Shown in pieces: positions 17,864 to 26,744 of a stretch of DNA of 64,000 bases. How positions within the stretch are numbered: position 1 is the stretch's first letter; every line of letters starts with the position of its first letter. This DNA comes from Roseomonas sp. (lineage in GTDB: Bacteria > Pseudomonadota > Alphaproteobacteria > Acetobacterales > Acetobacteraceae): the NCBI GenBank assembly GCA_020249865.1, contig JADCEV010000002.1, positions 1 through 64,000 on the forward strand, given 5' to 3'. The translations under genes were made by a program, and so were the position numbers. The notes below the pieces were generated by a model, which ran no database searches, was not told where the DNA came from, and worked only from the letters and a program-made list of their open reading frames with translations.

Positions 17864-19957
17864 ATGACGTTTCCGCGCCGGTTGCTTCTAAGCCTGCCAT
17901 TGCTGCTTCCCGGTGCGGCCATTGCGCAAACCGCTTCATCTCAGGCCGCGCGCATTACCGCCGGCAAGGCCGCCATCGCCGCCGCCAATGGGGCGCGCTG
18001 GGCGGAAGCAGATACCTATGCCGCCGCTGCCGATCCCTTGGTCCCCAAAATCGTGCTGTGGATGCGCCTCACGCATCGCACCGCACCTGCAACGGCGGCT
18101 GAGCTTGTCGGCTTTTTGCGCGACAATCCGGATTGGCCCTTGGCAGATACCATCGCGCGCCGCGCGGAGGCCGCCTTCGGTGGGCCAGCCGATGATGCGC
18201 TGGTGATAACGCATTTCAACACCTTTCCGGCACGCACGCTTTCTGGCGCGCTGCGTCATGCGGAGGCTCTGGCGCGCAGCATCCCGGCCAGTCCCAGTCA
18301 ATCGCAAGCTTCCAATTTGTTGGATATGGTCCGGCGTGGTCCCGACCAGGCGCGCACAGCCCCGGCACGACCGGATGCCGAACTGGCCACCGATGCTGAT
18401 GGTGAAGCAGGTGCCCGACGTGCGCTTCGTCGCGCTTGGGTGGAAGCACCAGGCGATGCGGCGGCTGAGACCAGGATCATGGCGCAGTTTGGCCGCTTGC
18501 TGACAGCGGATGATCATCAACAACGTTTTGATCGGCTGTTTTTCGCGCGCGATATGGAAGGCGCCCAGCGCGCGCTGGACCGGATGAGTGGCGTGGCGCG
18601 CGGATCAGGCCAAATGCGCATGCGAATGGCAGGGGAGCCGGAGGATTCGCAAATTCTGTTGCGCCCGCTTGATCTTGGCTGGGCCTATGAAAGGGCGAGG
18701 CTGCTGCGCCGTCGTGACAGGGATGCCGATGCCGTCGCAGGCTGGATCGTGGCGGAACCCTTCCAGACAGAACTGCCCGCCGAAATCGCGCGCATAATTT
18801 GGGCGGAACGACAGATCCTGGCGCGCAAGCTTTTGCGCCTCAACAATGCAAAGGATGCGCATCGCATCGCGGCGTTTCATGGCCAACCCCTGGGCAGTGA
18901 AGGTCGGCAGGAAGCGGAATTCCTGGCGGGCTTTATCGCGCTCCGCTTCCTGAATGATCCTGTTCTGGCGCAGCGGCATTTTGTTGCCATGGCGCTTGGT
19001 ACGCGTTCCGTCATTACCCGCGCCCGCGCCTTCTATTGGGAAGGCCGCGCGCTTGCAGCGAGAGGCGCCCATACCGCCGCGCGGGAACGCTACGCATCGG
19101 CGGCGCAATTGCCGACAGCTTTTTACGGCCAGCTTGCCGCACTCACGATGGGCCAAAGCCAGGAAGCGCTCGATCAGCGACTGCGCGCGCTGCAAACGCC
19201 GCAAATTGATCAAAGGCGCGCGCAGGATTTTGCACAACGCGAATTGGCCCGCGTGGTGACCACGCTGGCAGAACTTGGCGATACACGCCGCACGCGGGTT
19301 TTCCTGCTGCGCTTGCAGGCGGTTGCAGCAGACGCCGAGGACCGGCTTTTGACCGTCAGGCTTGCCAGCCATATCGGACGTCCGGACCACGCCGTATGGG
19401 TGGCGCGGCGTTCGGCGATTGAAGGCGATGTCCTATTGCCGGAAGGCTGGCCGACACCCTTCCGCGTGCCGGTTACGTCGCCCGAACCTGCCTTCATCTT
19501 TTCGGTCACGCGACAGGAAAGCAATTTCGACACCGAAGCGGTCAGTAGCGCCAATGCGCGCGGGCTGATGCAATTACTGCCCGCCACCGCACAGACTGTC
19601 GCGCGCCGGCTTGGCATGAATTTCCGCGTGGATATGCTGACCGCCGATCCGCAAACGAACATCAAGCTGGGCGCGGCCTATCTGGATGAAATGCTCGGGC
19701 GCTTTGAAGGATCGCTGGTGATGGCGTCGGCGGCCTATAATGCCGGGCCGCGGCGCGTGGATGAATGGCTTGTGACCTATGGCAATCCTCTGCGCGGGGA
19801 ACGTGATCTGCTCGATTGGATGGAAATGATTCCCTTTGCGGAGACGCGCAATTACGTGCAGCGCATTGTGGAAGGGGCGGTGATTTACCGCGCGCGCCAG
19901 AACCCGCCCGCCACTGCGCCGCACCCCATGGCAAGCTGGCTTGCCAGCGCGAAGTAG
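17864..19957 (+). CDS. slt: Soluble lytic murein transglycosylase
   Basis: 697 aa periplasmic enzyme cleaving the MurNAc-GlcNAc bond to give 1,6-anhydromuropeptides. It has a Sec signal (MTFPRRLLLSLPLLLPGAAIAQ), a long alpha-superhelical U-domain rich in Ala/Arg, and a C-terminal SLT domain: catalytic Glu in RQESNFD near residue 547, then ARGLMQLLPATAQ, ASAAYNAGPRRV and ETRNYVQRI. Order and length match Slt70 homologues. pgpA starts just after its stop codon. Confidence 0.93.
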   Translation: MTFPRRLLLSLPLLLPGAAIAQTASSQAARITAGKAAIAAANGARWAEADTYAAAADPLVPKIVLWMRLTHRTAPATAAELVGFLRDNPDWPLADTIARRAEAAFGGPADDALVITHFNTFPARTLSGALRHAEALARSIPASPSQSQASNLLDMVRRGPDQARTAPARPDAELATDADGEAGARRALRRAWVEAPGDAAAETRIMAQFGRLLTADDHQQRFDRLFFARDMEGAQRALDRMSGVARGSGQMRMRMAGEPEDSQILLRPLDLGWAYERARLLRRRDRDADAVAGWIVAEPFQTELPAEIARIIWAERQILARKLLRLNNAKDAHRIAAFHGQPLGSEGRQEAEFLAGFIALRFLNDPVLAQRHFVAMALGTRSVITRARAFYWEGRALAARGAHTAARERYASAAQLPTAFYGQLAALTMGQSQEALDQRLRALQTPQIDQRRAQDFAQRELARVVTTLAELGDTRRTRVFLLRLQAVAADAEDRLLTVRLASHIGRPDHAVWVARRSAIEGDVLLPEGWPTPFRVPVTSPEPAFIFSVTRQESNFDTEAVSSANARGLMQLLPATAQTVARRLGMNFRVDMLTADPQTNIKLGAAYLDEMLGRFEGSLVMASAAYNAGPRRVDEWLVTYGNPLRGERDLLDWMEMIPFAETRNYVQRIVEGAVIYRARQNPPATAPHPMASWLASAK

Positions 19958-19961
19958 GCAC

Positions 19962-20411
19962 ATGAAGCTGCCCTTGCTGGTTGCGACGATGGGCGGCATT
20001 GGCCGGCTGAAACCGGCGCCCGGCACTTGGGGGTCCTTGGTGGTTTTGCCGCTCGCATTACTCGGGCCGGTTCCCGCTTTGCTGCTTGCCCTGCTGGTGA
20101 CAATTGTCGGTTTTTACGCGGTGCGCGCGGTGCTGCGTGATGCGCCCGATCAAGACCCCGGCTGGATTGTGGTGGATGAAGCAGCCGGCATGTTGCTGGC
20201 ACTGGCGGGCTTGAGTGTAGATGCGAGCATTTGGGGCGTGCTGATTGCCTTCGGCCTGTTTCGGGTTTTCGATATCCTGAAACCCTGGCCGGTTTCCTGG
20301 GCGGATCAGCAAAAGGGCGCCTTTGGTGTCATGCTGGATGATATTGTCGCGGGCGCGCTGGCGGCCTTGGCGCTGATCCTGGCGCGGCCCCTTTTGCCGG
20401 GAGTGATCTGA
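19962..20411 (+). CDS. pgpA: Phosphatidylglycerophosphatase A
   Basis: 149 aa membrane phosphatase converting phosphatidylglycerophosphate to phosphatidylglycerol. PGTWGSLVVLPLALL at the N terminus, VVDEAAGML and the C-terminal MLDDIVAG are the family's conserved acidic and glycine motifs, with hydrophobic helices between them. The ATG at 19962 lies 4 bp after the slt stop and removes an implausible seven-residue extension. pncC follows 3 bp later. Confidence 0.93.
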   Translation: MKLPLLVATMGGIGRLKPAPGTWGSLVVLPLALLGPVPALLLALLVTIVGFYAVRAVLRDAPDQDPGWIVVDEAAGMLLALAGLSVDASIWGVLIAFGLFRVFDILKPWPVSWADQQKGAFGVMLDDIVAGALAALALILARPLLPGVI

Positions 20412-20414
20412 CCC

Positions 20415-20909
20415 ATGCTGCCAGAAGCCATATTCGATCAGGCGCGCAACTTGCTGACGCAGATGGATGCCAAGGGCATGACCTTGGCCACGGCGGAATC
20501 CTGCACCGGCGGGCTGATTGCCGCAGCGCTCACGGCAATTGCGGGCTCATCTTCCGTGGTGATGGCGGGCTTTGTCACTTACGCGAATGACGCCAAGCAG
20601 AAGATGGTCGGAGTAGCATCGGAAACCCTGGCGGCGCATGGCGCAGTCAGCGAGGAAGTGGCGCGCGAAATGGCCGAAGGCGCGCGGGCGCGTGCGGGTG
20701 TTTCACTCGCACTTTCCTGCACCGGCATTGCGGGGCCAGGTGGCGCCACGCCGGGCAAGCCGGTGGGTCTGGTCTTCATCGGTTGCGCGCGTGAAGGCGC
20801 GCCGACCGTGGTGGAACGCCATGTCTTCCCCGGTGATCGCGCGGCGGTGCGCGCGGCAACGGTGGCGGCCGCGCTTGATCTTGCCGCGCGGCGTATCGCG
20901 GAAGTCTGA
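20415..20909 (+). CDS. pncC: CinA-family nicotinamide-nucleotide amidohydrolase
   Basis: 164 aa stand-alone CinA C-terminal domain. TLATAESCTGGLIAAALT, MAGFVTYANDAKQKMVGV, GAVSEEVAREMAEGAR and the GIAGPGGATPGKPVGLV loop are all complete. In E. coli this protein (PncC) deamidates NMN for NAD recycling. It is the last gene of the slt-pgpA-pncC string. Confidence 0.93.
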   Translation: MLPEAIFDQARNLLTQMDAKGMTLATAESCTGGLIAAALTAIAGSSSVVMAGFVTYANDAKQKMVGVASETLAAHGAVSEEVAREMAEGARARAGVSLALSCTGIAGPGGATPGKPVGLVFIGCAREGAPTVVERHVFPGDRAAVRAATVAAALDLAARRIAEV

Positions 20910-21048
20910 TCACCCGCTTGCGGCGCGGCCATACTGGTCGCAGGATATGCGCAACACAGAAGAAGTGGGGGAAGGTCAGGGCTTGGGTGCGCTGCACGCT
21001 CAGCCATTCCTCTGCCGGTGCTGTGCGACACCGCATGAGGAGACTTCC

Positions 21049-21387
21049 ATGGCAGCCCCGCCTTCCGCGCGCCGCGACCGGATCAATCCGGATTTCCCGA
21101 AGCTGGTGGAGATGACCCACCAATATGTCTATGGCGATGTTTGGGAACGCCCTCAGCTTTCCAAGCGCGACCGTTCGATGGTGACGATTGCCGCCCTTGT
21201 CGCCATGGGCTGGCAGGATCAATTGAACAGCCATATCGGCCGCGGCCTGACCAATGGGCTGTCGCGCGAGGAAATTTCCGAAATCATCACGCATCTTTCG
21301 ATGTATTCCGGCTGGCCTTCCGCCATGACGGCAGCGCATGTCGCAGTGGATGTGTTTGAAGCGCAGGACCAGGCAAAGAAGGGCTGA
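21049..21387 (+). CDS. Carboxymuconolactone decarboxylase family protein
   Basis: 112 aa all-helical AhpD-like-fold protein. LSKRDRSMVTIAALVAMG, LNSHIGRGLTNGLSREEI and HLSMYSGWPSAM match the PcaC group rather than the CxxC-bearing AhpD peroxidases, since no CxxC is present. The ATG at 21049 is preceded by GAGGAG at ideal spacing. It begins a plus-strand run with a 3-hydroxyisobutyrate-dehydrogenase-like gene (4 bp), a lactonase-like gene and a NIPSNAP gene, which suggests an organic acid or lactone route. Confidence 0.88.
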   Translation: MAAPPSARRDRINPDFPKLVEMTHQYVYGDVWERPQLSKRDRSMVTIAALVAMGWQDQLNSHIGRGLTNGLSREEISEIITHLSMYSGWPSAMTAAHVAVDVFEAQDQAKKG

Positions 21388-21391
21388 TGCC

Positions 21392-22327
21392 ATGAAAATC
21401 GGATTCATTGGCCTTGGCACCATGGGCGCCTTCATGGCGGCCAATCTGCAAAAGGCCGGCTATCAATTGGTGGTGCATGACATTCGCCGCGAAGCCGGCG
21501 CCAATCGGCTTGCGGCCGGCGCTACCTGGGCGGAAACACCGAAGGCGGTGGCCGAGCAATGTGAGGTGATCTTCACCTCTCTGCCCGGCCCCAAGGAAGT
21601 GGAGCCGGTGATTTTCGGCCCCGATGGCATTCTGGCCGGGGTGCAAAAAGGTGCGGCCTATTTCGATCTTTCGACGAATTCCCAGGCGCTGATGAAGCGC
21701 ATGGCCGAAGCACTCGCGACCAAGGGCGCTTATGGTTTTGATGCGCCTGTCAGCGGCGGACCCAAGGGGGCCGAGACCGGCAAGCTCGCCATTTGGGTGG
21801 GTGGCGACAAGGCGGTTTTCGACAAATACAAGAAAGTGCTGGACGCTTTTGGCGACCAAGCCGCCTATATCGGCCCAATCGGCACCGCAACAGTCGCGAA
21901 GCTTGTGCACAATATGGCGGGCTATGCGATCCAAACCGCGATGGCCGAGGTGTTTTCCATGGGCGTGAAGGCGGGGATGGACCCGCTTGATCTCTGGAAA
22001 GCGGTGCGCCAAGGCGCGCTGGGGCGCAAGCGCACTTTTGACCGCATCACGGATCAATTCCTGGTGGATCAATATGACCCGCCCGCCTTCGCGTTGAAGC
22101 TTGCCCATAAGGATGTGACGCTGGCCGTGACGATGGGCCGCGAATTGAATGTGCCGATGCGGCTTTGCAATCTGACGCTGGAAGAAATGAATGAGGCACT
22201 GAATCGCGGCTGGGAAAACCTCGATAGCCGTGTGCCGATGAAGCTGCAATTGGAACGCGCTGGCGTTGCCATCAAATGCGATCCGGCGGCGGTGCAAGCC
22301 GTGCTGGATGCGGATAAGGCGCAGTAA
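21392..22327 (+). CDS. NAD(P)-dependent beta-hydroxyacid dehydrogenase (3-hydroxyisobutyrate dehydrogenase-like)
   Basis: 311 aa. The Rossmann motif GFIGLGTMGAFMAANL, the substrate motif DAPVSGGPKGAETGKL and the catalytic lysine in KLVHNMAGYA identify the beta-hydroxyacid dehydrogenase family (HIBADH, tartronate semialdehyde reductase, glyoxylate reductase). The ATG at 21392 directly follows the upstream stop. The substrate within the family cannot be fixed from sequence alone. Confidence 0.9.
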   Translation: MKIGFIGLGTMGAFMAANLQKAGYQLVVHDIRREAGANRLAAGATWAETPKAVAEQCEVIFTSLPGPKEVEPVIFGPDGILAGVQKGAAYFDLSTNSQALMKRMAEALATKGAYGFDAPVSGGPKGAETGKLAIWVGGDKAVFDKYKKVLDAFGDQAAYIGPIGTATVAKLVHNMAGYAIQTAMAEVFSMGVKAGMDPLDLWKAVRQGALGRKRTFDRITDQFLVDQYDPPAFALKLAHKDVTLAVTMGRELNVPMRLCNLTLEEMNEALNRGWENLDSRVPMKLQLERAGVAIKCDPAAVQAVLDADKAQ

Positions 22328-22379
22328 CTGACACGGATCATGGTCTGGGCATGCAACCCATCAAGCAGGAGCATATGGC

Positions 22380-23174
22380 ATGACTGAACCCGAATACCGC
22401 GTCTATGCGCTGCGCTACGCCATGCGCGATGCCAAACGTGCCGAACATTTCATCGGCGGCGACCCGCATGATGCGCAGATGCCGATGGATTACTTCGTCT
22501 GGGCCGCGGTGAATGATGATCGTGCCGTGATCATTGATACCGGCTTCACGGCAGAGGTCGCCGCCAAGCGCAAGCGCAATTACCTGCGCTGTCCGATTGA
22601 AAGCCTGAAGCTGATCGGCGTTGATCCGGACAAGGTCGAAGATGTGGTGATTTCCCACCTGCATTACGATCATGTCGGCAGCTTCCATAAATTCGCCAAG
22701 GCCAGGTTCCATTTGCAGGAACCGGAAATGCAGTATGCGACCGGGCGCTACATGAAATACCCAAAACTCCGCCATTCTTTCGAGGTGGAGGATGTCGTCG
22801 GCATGGTGCGGATGAATTTCGCCGAACGCGTCGTGTTCCATAATGGCGATGCGGAAGTGGCGCCGGGCATTACTGTGCATGCCTGTGGCGGGCATTCCAT
22901 GGGGCTGCAATGCGTGCGCGTGAATACGGCGCGCGGGCGTGTGGTGCTCGCTTCCGATGTCACGCATTTCTATGAAAACATGGAAGCGGGCCGGCCTTTC
23001 ACGACAGCCTTTCACATAGGCGAAATGCTGGAAGGTTTTGACAAGCTCCGCGCCCTGGCACCCAGCCCGAAGCACATCGTACCGGGCCATGACCCGGAAG
23101 TGATGCGCCGCTATCCAGCACTGCCGGGGCAGGAAGGCATTGTCGTGGAATTGCACCGCGAACCAGCGCAATAA
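22380..23174 (+). CDS. MBL-fold hydrolase, N-acyl homoserine lactonase-like
   Basis: 264 aa metallo-beta-lactamase-fold enzyme. The dinuclear zinc motif is SHLHYDHVGS, with later ligands in HACGGHSMG, LASDVTHFYENM and VPGHDPEVM. The spacing and the EPEMQYATGRYM segment resemble the AttM/AiiA-type lactonase group. Its place in a cluster with carboxymuconolactone-decarboxylase-like and dehydrogenase genes makes a metabolic lactone as likely a substrate as a quorum-sensing signal. Confidence 0.85.
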   Translation: MTEPEYRVYALRYAMRDAKRAEHFIGGDPHDAQMPMDYFVWAAVNDDRAVIIDTGFTAEVAAKRKRNYLRCPIESLKLIGVDPDKVEDVVISHLHYDHVGSFHKFAKARFHLQEPEMQYATGRYMKYPKLRHSFEVEDVVGMVRMNFAERVVFHNGDAEVAPGITVHACGGHSMGLQCVRVNTARGRVVLASDVTHFYENMEAGRPFTTAFHIGEMLEGFDKLRALAPSPKHIVPGHDPEVMRRYPALPGQEGIVVELHREPAQ

Positions 23175-23189
23175 GGAAGGGAGGTCAGC

Positions 23190-23426
23190 ATCATCAACCT
23201 CACCCGCTACGCCACGCTGATCGCCACGCTCGCGGCGCCCATTGCGCAGGCGCTACACCGGGCAATGGTTGGCGCGGCGCGCGACAAGGAGTATGGCGAA
23301 AAGCTGATCCCGTTTGGTTTCACCACCATTTGGGATGATACGCTGGAAGGCTTCACGGAATTTGTGCGCAGCCAGGATCGCGTTTGGCGCGAATTGGTGG
23401 AAATATCCCGCGCCAAATTGGATTAA
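23190..23426 (+). CDS. Small hypothetical protein with apparent ATC start codon
   Basis: 78 codons from ATC at 23190 to TAA at 23424-23426. The frame has no ATG, GTG or TTG before residue 25, yet a strong SD (AAGGGAGGT, 23177-23185) sits five bases before the ATC, and the gene fits tightly between the MBL gene (15 bp) and NIPSNAP (22 bp). The protein starts INLTRYATLIATLAAPIAQ, an amphipathic helix, then a charged middle and LEGFTEFVRSQDRVWREL. No family recognised. A shorter product from the ATG at 23262 cannot be excluded. Confidence 0.5.
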   Translation: MINLTRYATLIATLAAPIAQALHRAMVGAARDKEYGEKLIPFGFTTIWDDTLEGFTEFVRSQDRVWRELVEISRAKLD

Positions 23427-23448
23427 CTGCATCAAAGGGAGAAAAACG

Positions 23449-23775
23449 ATGCTCTATGAACTTCGTATCTATCATTGCCAGCCTGGGCGCCTGCCCGATC
23501 TGATGAAGCGGTTTGACACCATCACGCTGAAGCTTTGGGACAAGCACGGCATTCGCCAGGCAGGTTTCTGGACCACGCTGATTGGCGATTCCAACCACAG
23601 CCTCACCTATATGGTGGCGTGGAATTCGCTGGCGGAACGTGAGGAGAAGTGGGCGAAGTTCCAGGCCGATCCTGATTGGATCAAGGCGCGTGCGGAAACT
23701 GAAGCGAATGGCCCGCTGCTGACGAAGGTCACGAATGAAATACTTCAGCCGACATCCTTTTCGTCGGTGAAGTAA
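23449..23775 (+). CDS. NIPSNAP family protein
   Basis: 108 aa ferredoxin-like alpha/beta-barrel protein. MLYELRIYHCQPGRLPDLMKR and a middle MVAWNSLAEREEKWAKF match bacterial NIPSNAP proteins, often found in catabolic clusters with no assigned catalytic role. The ATG at 23449 follows GGGAGA. It ends the plus-strand cluster and converges on prfC; a hairpin lies between and overlaps the prfC end. Confidence 0.88.
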   Translation: MLYELRIYHCQPGRLPDLMKRFDTITLKLWDKHGIRQAGFWTTLIGDSNHSLTYMVAWNSLAEREEKWAKFQADPDWIKARAETEANGPLLTKVTNEILQPTSFSSVK

Positions 23776-23804
23776 AAAACAAACGGGGGGATTATTTCCC
23801 CCCG
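23774..23804 (-). terminator. Intrinsic terminator of prfC, stem overlapping the stop codon
   Basis: Read on the minus strand: CGGGGGG, loop AAATAAT, CCCCCCG, then TTTGTTTTTT. The 7-bp perfect stem includes the last glycine/lysine codons and the TAA of prfC. No T-run follows on the plus strand, so it serves prfC only. Confidence 0.82.
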
Positions 23805-25402
23805 CCCACCCCATACTGTTCGCGCACGGCATGGAAGCGGATCATGGGCCATTCCTCTTCCGCGCGGCGGCGGCGCCAATCGCTGCTGAAAAACGCGACC
23901 AGCGCGCCATCATGATCTTCCGCGACATCGCGCCGATTGGCCTCAGCGAAGCGATCCAAGGCGCCGGCTTCATCTGAAACCATCCAGCGCACCTGTTCCC
24001 AGGGCGTGCCATCAAAGCCCGCCGGCACGCCATATTCCACCTTCAGCCGGCTTTGCAGCACATCCAATTGCAATTGCCCCACCACGCCAACCACGGGCGG
24101 TGAGCCATCGCGCGGGCGAAACAACTGCACCACACCCTCTTCCGCCAATTGATCCAGCGCGGTGCGCAGCTTCTTGGCCAGCATCGGATCATCCAGGCGG
24201 ATATGGCGCAGGATTTCCGGCGCGAAGGAAGGCACGCCACGGAAATCAAGCGGCTCACCTTCCGTCAGCGTATCACCGATGCGCAGTGTTCCGTGATTGG
24301 CGATGCCGATCACATCACCCGGCCAGGCTTCCTCTGCCACCTGCCGGTCTTTTGCGAAGAAAAACAGCGGTGCATTTACCGGCACCTGCTTGCCGGTACG
24401 GCTTTGCCGTAGCCGCATGCCCTTGGTCAGCCGCCCGCTGCATAGCCGCACAAAGGCGACACGGTCGCGGTGATTGGGGTCCATATTCGCCTGGATTTTG
24501 AAGACAAAGCCGGTCAGCTTTTCCTCGCCAGGTGTGACCAACCGCTGATCCGCCGGCCGCGCGCGCGGCGGCGGCGCATGACGCGCGAGCCCATCCAGCA
24601 AATGCGCAATACCGAAATCCCGCAAGGCCGAACCGAAAAACACCGGCGTCAAGGACCCTTCCAGAAAACGTTCCGTGTCGAATTCCGGATAGCCGGCGCG
24701 GGCGAGCAAGACTTCCTCGGAAAGCGCCAAAGCCCTGTCATCACCGACCAATTCGGCAAGCTTCGGGTCTTCGGGCGATTCAAGCTGGATCGGTTCTGCG
24801 CCTTCCGCCACCGGCAGAAAGCGATCGGTCGCCAGATCATAGACCCCTGCGAAGTCAGCGGCGCGGCCCACGGGCCAGGCGGCAGGGGTTGCATCAAGCG
24901 CCAGCAGGTTCTGGATTTCATCGAGCAATTCGAAAGGCTCGCGCGCTTCGCGGTCCATCTTATTGATGAAGGTGATGATGGGAATGTCGCGCATGCGGCA
25001 AACTTCAAACAGCTTGCGCGTTTGGCTCTCGATCCCCTTGGCGGCATCCAGCACCATCACCGCGGCATCAACGGCGGTCAGGGTGCGGTAGGTGTCTTCC
25101 GAAAAATCCTCATGGCCTGGCGTGTCCAATAGGTTGAAGACCACGCCATCACGCTCAAACGTCATGACGGATGTAGCCACCGAAATCCCGCGATCCTGTT
25201 CAATCTTCATCCAATCCGAACGGGTGCGCCGCGCATTACCCTTGGCACGCACCGCGCCGGCCAGCTGAATGGCGCCGCCCTTCAGCAGCAGTTTTTCCGT
25301 GAGTGTGGTTTTGCCCGCGTCAGGATGGGCGATGATGGCAAAGCTCCGCCGACGAGCGGCTTCTTCGGCGATGCGGGCGACGGGAATGGTGGTATCAGAC
25401 AT
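23792..25402 (-). CDS. prfC: Peptide chain release factor 3
   Basis: 536 aa translational GTPase that recycles RF1/RF2 from the ribosome. G1 AHPDAGKTT, G3 LLDTPGHEDFSEDTYR and G4 NKMDREAREP are complete, with the RF3-specific RRRSFAIIAHPDAGKTT start and EQDRGISVATSVM switch region. The ATG at 25402 (MSDTTIPVAR) removes a low-complexity upstream extension; no strong SD is visible. Length matches the family. The gene diverges from the folM-like gene. Confidence 0.95.
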   Translation of the reverse strand: MSDTTIPVARIAEEAARRRSFAIIAHPDAGKTTLTEKLLLKGGAIQLAGAVRAKGNARRTRSDWMKIEQDRGISVATSVMTFERDGVVFNLLDTPGHEDFSEDTYRTLTAVDAAVMVLDAAKGIESQTRKLFEVCRMRDIPIITFINKMDREAREPFELLDEIQNLLALDATPAAWPVGRAADFAGVYDLATDRFLPVAEGAEPIQLESPEDPKLAELVGDDRALALSEEVLLARAGYPEFDTERFLEGSLTPVFFGSALRDFGIAHLLDGLARHAPPPRARPADQRLVTPGEEKLTGFVFKIQANMDPNHRDRVAFVRLCSGRLTKGMRLRQSRTGKQVPVNAPLFFFAKDRQVAEEAWPGDVIGIANHGTLRIGDTLTEGEPLDFRGVPSFAPEILRHIRLDDPMLAKKLRTALDQLAEEGVVQLFRPRDGSPPVVGVVGQLQLDVLQSRLKVEYGVPAGFDGTPWEQVRWMVSDEAGALDRFAEANRRDVAEDHDGALVAFFSSDWRRRRAEEEWPMIRFHAVREQYGVGGGK

Positions 25403-25485
25403 GGTGCGGCGGGGGTTAGCATCAGAAGCGGCGCTTGTCGCGCGGGGCATAGGCCCCGCCATGTTTTGCGGCTATCAGCCCCCTC

Positions 25486-26256
25486 ATGATCCCCTCCAAC
25501 ATCCCCCCCGCCGCGCTGGTCACCGGCGCCGGCAAGCGGCTTGGCCGTGCCATGGCGCTTGCGCTGGCTGAAGCCGGCTTTGATGTCGCCATCCATTACG
25601 CCGCCAGCGCCGATGCGGCCGAGGCAACGGCGGCCGAAATCCGCGCCCTTGGCCGCCGCGCCATTACGCTACGTGCTGAACTTGGCCAGGAAGCCGAAGT
25701 GGCTCGGCTGATCCCGGATGCGACCAAGGCGCTGGGGCCGCTTGGTGTACTGGTGAACAACGCCTCCACCTTCGAACGCGATGAATGGCATGACGCAACG
25801 CGGGCTTCCTGGGACCGGCATATGGAACCCAATCTGCGCGCGCCCTTCGTGCTGACGCAGCTTTTTGCCAAGGCGCTGCCGGATGCCGCGCAGGGCTTGG
25901 TGGTGAATATGCTGGATCAGCGCGTCTGGTCGCTGACGCCGCATTTCGTCTCCTACACCGTATCCAAGGCGGCGCTTTGGGCGCTGACGCAAAGCCTGGC
26001 CCTGGCCCTCGCGCCGCGTATTCGGGTGAATGCGATCGGGCCTGGCCCCGCCTTGCCCAGCCCCCGGCAATCCCAGGAACATTTTGACCGTCAAGCGCAA
26101 GCGACACCTCTTTCACGCCCAACCAGCCCCGAAGAAGTGGCGCGCGCGTTGATGGCGATCCTCTCACTCCCGTCCATGACCGGCCAGATGATCGCTTTGG
26201 ATGGCGGGCAGCATTTGCAATGGTCACCCTCCTTCGGGCAGGAACCCTTGGAATGA
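25486..26256 (+). CDS. FolM-like pteridine reductase (SDR family)
   Basis: 256 aa SDR with TGAGKRLGRAMA, i.e. the TGxxxRxG signature that marks pteridine reductases and FolM rather than the usual TGxxxGxG. The NNAS segment (VNNASTFER) and YTVSKAALW active site follow. Its stop overlaps the folB start (ATGA). The pairing with dihydroneopterin aldolase strongly suggests reduction of dihydrofolate or dihydromonapterin. Confidence 0.85.
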   Translation: MIPSNIPPAALVTGAGKRLGRAMALALAEAGFDVAIHYAASADAAEATAAEIRALGRRAITLRAELGQEAEVARLIPDATKALGPLGVLVNNASTFERDEWHDATRASWDRHMEPNLRAPFVLTQLFAKALPDAAQGLVVNMLDQRVWSLTPHFVSYTVSKAALWALTQSLALALAPRIRVNAIGPGPALPSPRQSQEHFDRQAQATPLSRPTSPEEVARALMAILSLPSMTGQMIALDGGQHLQWSPSFGQEPLE

Positions 26257-26645
26257 GCTTTGCCCCGGATGCCGCGGCGGGGCTGCGGCTGGTTTTCGTG
26301 CGTAACCTGGAAGTCCAGGCCCTGCTTGGCGTTTATGCGCATGAGGAAACCCGCCCACAGCGCGTGATCCTCGATCTGGAATTGGCGGTAGAGGACCAGG
26401 AAGCCCCCGCAGCCGAAGGGCCGGACCGGCTGGCCCGCGTGGTGGATTACGCGGCGGCGGCAGAGACCGCGCGGCGCATTGCCACCTCCGCCCATGTGCG
26501 CCTTGCTGAAACCCTGGCCGAGCGCATCGCCATAAGCCTTTTGGAAGATACCCGAATCCGGCGCGTGAGGGTGGGGGTGACCAAGCCGGATGCGCTGCCC
26601 GGTAGCATCAACGTCGGCGTTGTCATTGAAAGATCACGATTTTGA
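26253..26645 (+). CDS. folB: Dihydroneopterin aldolase
   Basis: 130 aa from the ATG at 26253, which overlaps the stop of the preceding SDR. RLVFVRNLEVQALLGVYAHEETRPQRVILDLEL is the FolB N-terminal signature; VVDYAAAAE, the catalytic-loop LAETLAERIA and the C-terminal VRVGVTKPDALPG complete the fold. The enzyme splits dihydroneopterin to 6-hydroxymethyl-dihydropterin in folate synthesis. Other fol genes are not in the window. Confidence 0.94.
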   Translation: MSFAPDAAAGLRLVFVRNLEVQALLGVYAHEETRPQRVILDLELAVEDQEAPAAEGPDRLARVVDYAAAAETARRIATSAHVRLAETLAERIAISLLEDTRIRRVRVGVTKPDALPGSINVGVVIERSRF

Positions 26646-26744
26646 CATCCGCCGTGCTGCGGATTGTCCACCGCGCGAAAACCACGCCCAAAAGCTTTTT
26701 GCGGGTGACCGGAAATTCCCCCCTTGACGACAAAGCAGGATTGC

